Under the pieces are notes generated by a model. It saw only the letters and a program-made list of their open reading frames with translations. It did no database searches and was not told the origin of the DNA. A stretch of DNA of 10,007 nt from Oscillospiraceae bacterium (GTDB lineage Bacteria > Bacillota_A > Clostridia > Oscillospirales > Oscillospiraceae): contig JAETOP010000125.1 of the NCBI GenBank assembly GCA_021771675.1, positions 1-10,007 of the forward strand, read 5' to 3'. Below are positions 7,377 through 10,007 of this stretch, piece after piece. Numbering within the stretch: the first letter of the stretch is position 1; the number at the start of each line of letters is the position of its first letter. The position numbers were made by a program, and so were the translations under genes.

Positions 7377-7391
7377 TGTGACAACATCACA
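7377..7391. promoter_or_regulatory. Candidate CRP/FNR-type operator upstream of the thioredoxin gene
   Basis: TGTGA and TCACA form a perfect inverted repeat with a 5-base spacer. The half-sites look like those of CRP-family regulators, but the classical spacer is 6 bases. If the -10 at 7413-7418 is used, transcription would start near 7425 and the site would be centred near -41. That is the usual class II activator position, replacing a missing -35. No regulator gene is present in the window. Confidence 0.3.
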
Positions 7392-7412
7392 GAAGCGCAA
7401 AGCAATTTGGGG

Positions 7413-7418
7413 TATCAT
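7413..7418 (+). promoter_or_regulatory. Candidate -10 element of the thioredoxin operon
   Basis: TATCAT resembles the TATAAT consensus at 5 of 6 positions and lies about 17 bases before the ribosome binding site, so the transcript would have a very short leader. No -35 hexamer is present at the proper distance, which fits activator-dependent expression. An alternative weak pair is TTGTCC (7338-7343) with ATAAAT (7361-7366), which would lie partly inside the MITE-like element. Confidence 0.3.
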
Positions 7419-7434
7419 ACAGTCACAAAGAAAA

Positions 7435-7441
7435 AAGGAGG
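7435..7441 (+). promoter_or_regulatory. Ribosome binding site of the thioredoxin gene
   Basis: AAGGAGG lies 8 bases before the ATG at 7450. It fixes that start and rules out the longer in-frame extension beginning at 7309, which would run back through the MITE-like element. Confidence 0.85.
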
Positions 7442-7449
7442 ACAGTCAT

Positions 7450-7755
7450 ATGTCTGCTATCGTTATCAACAAAGAAAATTTCCAAACGGAAGTGATGCGT
7501 TCCGGGAAGCCCGTTCTGCTGGATTTCTGGGCAAGCTGGTGCGGCCCGTGCCGTATGGTCAGTCCTGTTTTGGATGAGATCGCTGAAGAGCGCCAGGACA
7601 TCAAAGTGGGCAAGATTAACGTAGACGAGCAGCCGGAGCTGGCGGCCCGGTTCGGCGTCATGAGCATTCCCACGCTGGTGGTGATGAAGGATGGCCGCAT
7701 AGTGAATCAGATGGTGGGAGCCAGGCCCAAGGCCCAGATTTTGTCCATGCTGTAA
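7450..7755 (+). CDS. trxA: Thioredoxin (CGPC)
   Basis: This 101-residue cytoplasmic thioredoxin reduces protein disulfides and cycles between dithiol and disulfide forms. The active site WCGPC is at residues 30-34 (Cys31, Cys34). The buried acid is Asp25 in LLDFWA, and the cis-proline is Pro74 in MSIPT, followed by LVVMKDG. There is no signal peptide. It is slightly shorter than the ~105-108 residues usual for the family, mainly in the last helix. The start is set by an AAGGAGG eight bases upstream. The stop codon lies 15 bases before the next gene, whose ribosome binding site overlaps it. The two are therefore almost certainly co-transcribed, and this thioredoxin may serve the sulfur/CoA redox chemistry of that flavoprotein. 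No thioredoxin reductase gene is in the window. Confidence 0.95.
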   Translation: MSAIVINKENFQTEVMRSGKPVLLDFWASWCGPCRMVSPVLDEIAEERQDIKVGKINVDEQPELAARFGVMSIPTLVVMKDGRIVNQMVGARPKAQILSML

Positions 7756-7770
7756 GGGGGCAGATAAAAA

Positions 7771-9465
7771 ATGAAGGTTGTCATTGTAGGCGGAGTAGCC
7801 GGGGGCGCTACTGCGGCGGCCCGCATCCGCAGACTGGACGAACAGGCGGAAATTGTGGTGTATGAGCGCTCCGGATATATCTCCTACGCCAACTGCGGCC
7901 TGCCCTATTACATTGGCGGCGTGATTGAGAACCCTCAGGATTTGACCCTCCAGACGCCGGAGAGCTTCTTTTCCCGGTTCCGGGTGAACATAAAGGTGCG
8001 CCACGAGGTCACAGCCATCCATCCCCAACGGAAGACGGTCTGCGTCACCAATTTGCAGACCGGAGAGGAATTTGAGGAGCACTACGACAAGCTGCTCCTG
8101 GCCCCTGGCGCCAAGCCCACCCAGCCCAGGCTCCCGGGAGTGGGTCTGGAGAAGCTCTTTACCCTGCGCACCGTGGAGGATACCTTCCGCATCAAGGAGT
8201 TTATTCAAAAGAATCTCCCCAAATCCGCCGTGCTGGCGGGGGGCGGCTTCATCGGTCTGGAGCTGGCGGAGAATCTGCGGGAGCTGGGGATGGAGGTCAC
8301 CATTGTCCAGCGTCCCAGGCAGCTGATGAATCCCTTTGACCCGGATATGGCCGCCTTCATCCATGCGCAGGTGCGTAAGCACGGCGTCAGGCTGGCTCTG
8401 GGGCACACCGTGGAGGGCTTCCAGGAAAAGAACGGCGGTGTGGATGTGTTGCTGAAGGAGGGTGCCTGCCTCCATGCCGATATGGTGATTCTGGCCATCG
8501 GCGTCACGCCGGATTCCTCCCTTGCCAAGGAGGCGGGGCTGGAACTGGGAATCAAGGGAAGCATTCTGGTCAATGACCGGATGGAGACCTCCATTCCCGA
8601 CATTTATGCCGTGGGAGATGCGGTGCAGGTGAAGCATTTCGTCACCGGGCAGGATGCCCTGATCTCCCTGGCCGGCCCAGCCAACAGGCAGGGGCGCATT
8701 GCGGCGGACAACATCTGCGGCGGCGACAGCCGGTACTTGGGCTCCCAGGGCAGCTCCATTATCAAGGTTTTCCAGATGACGGCGGCTACCACCGGAATCA
8801 ATGAAACCGGCGCAAAAAAGGCCGGACTGGATGTGGACAAGGTGATCCTCTCCCCCATGAGCCATGCAGGCTACTATCCCGGCGGCAGGGTGATGACCAT
8901 GAAGGTGGTCTATGAGAAGGGGACAGGGCGTCTGCTGGGTGCCCAGATCGTGGGCTTCGAGGGAGTGGACAAACGCATTGATGTGCTTGCCACCGCCATC
9001 CACGCTGGGATGAAGGCCCAATCGCTGAAGGATTTGGATTTGGCTTACGCACCGCCCTTCTCCTCCGCCAGGGATCCGGTGAATATAGCGGGACTCCTGA
9101 TCGACAACATTGCAAAAGGCGTTTTGAAGCAGTGGCATTTGGAGGACGAGCCCTCCCTGCCCAGGGATGGCAGCGTGACCCTGCTGGATGTTAGAACAGA
9201 AGGGGAGTACAGCCGTGGACACCTTAGGGGATTTATCAACATCCCGGTGGATCATCTGCGGGAGCACTTAGGCGAGCTGGACAGGGACAGACCGGTATAT
9301 GTCATCTGCCAGAGTGGTCTGCGCAGCTACATTGCCTGCCGCATTTTGGAGGGAGCGGGCCTTGAAGCCTTCAATTTCTCCGGCGGCTTCCGGTTCTACG
9401 ATGCGGTGACAAACGATCGCGGCCTGACCCAGCAGGCCGCTCCCTGCGGCATGGATAAATCATAA
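7771..9465 (+). CDS. CoA-disulfide reductase-type flavoprotein fused to a rhodanese domain
   Basis: This 564-residue FAD- and NAD(P)H-dependent disulfide reductase belongs to the CoA-disulfide/polysulfide reductase group. The FAD-binding motif is GGVAGGATAAARIRR (7-21). The single redox cysteine is Cys42 in YANCGLPYYIGG, typical of CoA disulfide reductases as opposed to CXXXXC enzymes. The nucleotide-binding motif is GGGFIGLE (157-164), and the second FAD motif is DIYAVGDAV (277-285). The dimerisation domain has HAGYYPGG (365-372) and AYAPPFSSARDP (425-436), characteristic of this group. A rhodanese domain (about 465-550) carries the active loop CQSGLRS with Cys513. Fused enzymes of this type reduce CoA disulfide, CoA persulfide or polysulfide; the true substrate cannot be told from sequence. 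The ATG follows AAGGGGG, which overlaps the thioredoxin stop. A terminator-like hairpin follows the gene. Family identification is firm. Confidence 0.93.
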   Translation: MKVVIVGGVAGGATAAARIRRLDEQAEIVVYERSGYISYANCGLPYYIGGVIENPQDLTLQTPESFFSRFRVNIKVRHEVTAIHPQRKTVCVTNLQTGEEFEEHYDKLLLAPGAKPTQPRLPGVGLEKLFTLRTVEDTFRIKEFIQKNLPKSAVLAGGGFIGLELAENLRELGMEVTIVQRPRQLMNPFDPDMAAFIHAQVRKHGVRLALGHTVEGFQEKNGGVDVLLKEGACLHADMVILAIGVTPDSSLAKEAGLELGIKGSILVNDRMETSIPDIYAVGDAVQVKHFVTGQDALISLAGPANRQGRIAADNICGGDSRYLGSQGSSIIKVFQMTAATTGINETGAKKAGLDVDKVILSPMSHAGYYPGGRVMTMKVVYEKGTGRLLGAQIVGFEGVDKRIDVLATAIHAGMKAQSLKDLDLAYAPPFSSARDPVNIAGLLIDNIAKGVLKQWHLEDEPSLPRDGSVTLLDVRTEGEYSRGHLRGFINIPVDHLREHLGELDRDRPVYVICQSGLRSYIACRILEGAGLEAFNFSGGFRFYDAVTNDRGLTQQAAPCGMDKS

Positions 9466-9469
9466 GGAA

Positions 9470-9508
9470 AAAGGGCATTCTCTTCATGGATGAGAATGTC
9501 CTTTCTTG
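9470..9508 (+). terminator. Intrinsic-terminator-like hairpin after the redox operon
   Basis: A 13-bp stem pairs 9470-9482 (AAAGGGCATTCTC) with 9492-9504 (GAGAATGTCCTTT), containing one G-T wobble and a 9-base loop. It begins 4 bases after the stop codon. The trailing CTTTCTT is only moderately T-rich, so termination may be incomplete. Confidence 0.65.
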
Positions 9509-9668
9509 CCCGCTTGACAAATTGCAATTTGGCGGCGAGTCGCCGCAGCCAATTTCGCACGGGGATGGTCTGTAATCGTTACCCCATTATAAGCCCGGTA
9601 ACGCTTTTGCAGCACGTTGTTGGTTGTTGTGGTGCGGGAGCGCCCAAGGCTCCTGTGTAGGGGGAGCT

Positions 9669-9881
9669 GTCAGCCGAACAGGCTGACTGAGGGACTGCCG
9701 CAGTACAGCCCTGCCTTTTCGCCCAACTTGATGCGAATTCGTAACATTTTACCGCACAGTCCCTCAGTCACGGCTACGCCGTGCCAGGAAAGCTGCGGCT
9801 TTCCCCGGTGGCGGCTCTGACAGCCCACTTACGCTGTCATTCACTACCGCCACTGCGCTTCGCTTACCCCTTGCACAGGGG
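9669..9881. repeat. Train of consecutive hairpins
   Basis: Perfect short stems follow one another: GTCAGCC/GGCTGAC (9669-9687), CACGGC/GCCGTG (9769-9783), GGAAAGC/GCTTTCC (9787-9804), TGACAGC/GCTGTCA (9818-9839) and CCCC/GGGG (9867-9881). Spacing is irregular. The density of stems is far above chance expectation for non-coding sequence. It fits a structured repeat element or a structured RNA. Confidence 0.6.
9684..9770. repeat. Nested inverted repeat inside the large element
   Basis: TGACTGAGGGACTG (9684-9697) is repeated perfectly inverted at 9757-9770, bounding an 87-bp segment. The match suggests either an older inserted repeat or an inner arm of the same palindrome. The CTGACTGAGGGA motif next to hairpins resembles repeats I associate with Oscillospiraceae intergenic regions; that association is from memory. 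Confidence 0.55.
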
Positions 9882-10007
9882 AGCCTCCCTCAGAAGCCTT
9901 TCCCCTTCACCACTCAACATTCTGCCCAGAAAGCGTTACCGGGCTGAGTTCGGGGGTAACGATTACACACTCGCCCCGTGCGAATTGTCAGCGGCGACTC
10001 GCCGCCA

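Larger units (their letters stand above)
9530..10007. mobile_element. Large palindromic non-coding element with ~78-bp terminal inverted repeats
   Basis: The 78 bases at 9530-9607 and the reverse complement of 9930-10007 align with about 65 identical positions. They include perfect runs of 17 (outer end), 15 (TGTAATCGTTACCCC) and 16 bases (inner end). Each end carries its own 15-base palindrome GCGGCGA-N-TCGCCGC (9532-9546 and 9991-10005). The 320-base interior is a series of hairpins. No credible protein is encoded, so this looks like a non-autonomous, MITE-like or repeat-derived element. The right boundary coincides with the window end, so a target duplication cannot be tested. On the left it abuts a 12-base palindrome, AAATTGCAATTT (9519-9530), which may be part of the element or of its target. 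Confidence 0.6.

Noticed and set aside
7070..7381. Plus-strand open frame of 103 codons in the intergenic region
   Set aside because: It spans the MITE-like element and the promoter region and has no ribosome binding site or recognisable domain.
7309..7449. N-terminal extension of the thioredoxin frame
   Set aside because: It would run from within the MITE-like element, has no ribosome binding site, and the extra residues do not look like a signal peptide or domain.
7423..9267. Minus-strand open frame of 614 codons opposite the CoA-disulfide reductase gene
   Set aside because: It is a His/Gly/Leu-rich shadow of a strongly identified flavoprotein gene in a GC-rich genome, with no domain.
9617..9820. 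Small open frame of 67 codons inside the palindromic element
   Set aside because: It crosses several hairpins and the nested inverted repeat, and lacks a ribosome binding site and protein-like composition.
1..10007. CRISPR array, tRNA or rRNA genes, or prophage genes
   Set aside because: No regularly spaced direct repeats, cloverleaf-like sequences, rRNA signatures or phage proteins were seen.

Overview
The window looks like chromosomal DNA of a GC-rich member of the Clostridia, probably a gut Oscillospiraceae-type bacterium. This is inferred from the strong AGGAGG-type ribosome binding sites, the clostridial style of the signalling proteins, and the hairpin-rich intergenic repeats. No rRNA, tRNA or other taxonomic marker is present, so the assignment is tentative.

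Positions 191-6909 (minus strand) hold a tight four-gene signalling operon read right to left. It encodes a cytoplasmic multi-PAS diguanylate cyclase with an intact GGDEY active site and I-site, then a response regulator with receiver, HD-GYP and degenerate GGDEF domains, then a free-standing HPt phosphotransfer protein, then a membrane hybrid histidine kinase with two receiver domains. Gaps between the genes are 31, 15 and 4 bases. The parts form a plausible complete phosphorelay (kinase His, receiver Asp, HPt His, receiver Asp of the HD-GYP protein). Its output would be cyclic-di-GMP hydrolysis, co-transcribed with an opposing c-di-GMP synthase.

Positions 6910-7449 are a 540-base divergent intergenic region. 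On the minus strand it holds a candidate sigma-A promoter followed by a roughly 200-base, strongly folded 5' leader for the cyclase operon, of no riboswitch class I can recognise. It also holds a 160-bp MITE-like element (7201-7360) with 20-bp terminal inverted repeats and an ATAA target duplication. Next to that lies a candidate activator-type inverted repeat and -10 element for the thioredoxin operon.

Positions 7450-9465 (plus strand) hold a two-gene redox/sulfur operon: a small CGPC thioredoxin, then a CoA-disulfide-reductase-type flavoprotein fused to a C-terminal rhodanese domain. An intrinsic-terminator-like hairpin follows at 9470-9508.

Positions 9530-10007 are a gene-free, almost entirely palindromic element: 78-bp imperfect terminal inverted repeats around a train of hairpins, with a perfect 14-bp inverted repeat nested inside. 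It reaches the last base of the window. The first ~118 bases of the window also look like the end of a dispersed intergenic repeat.
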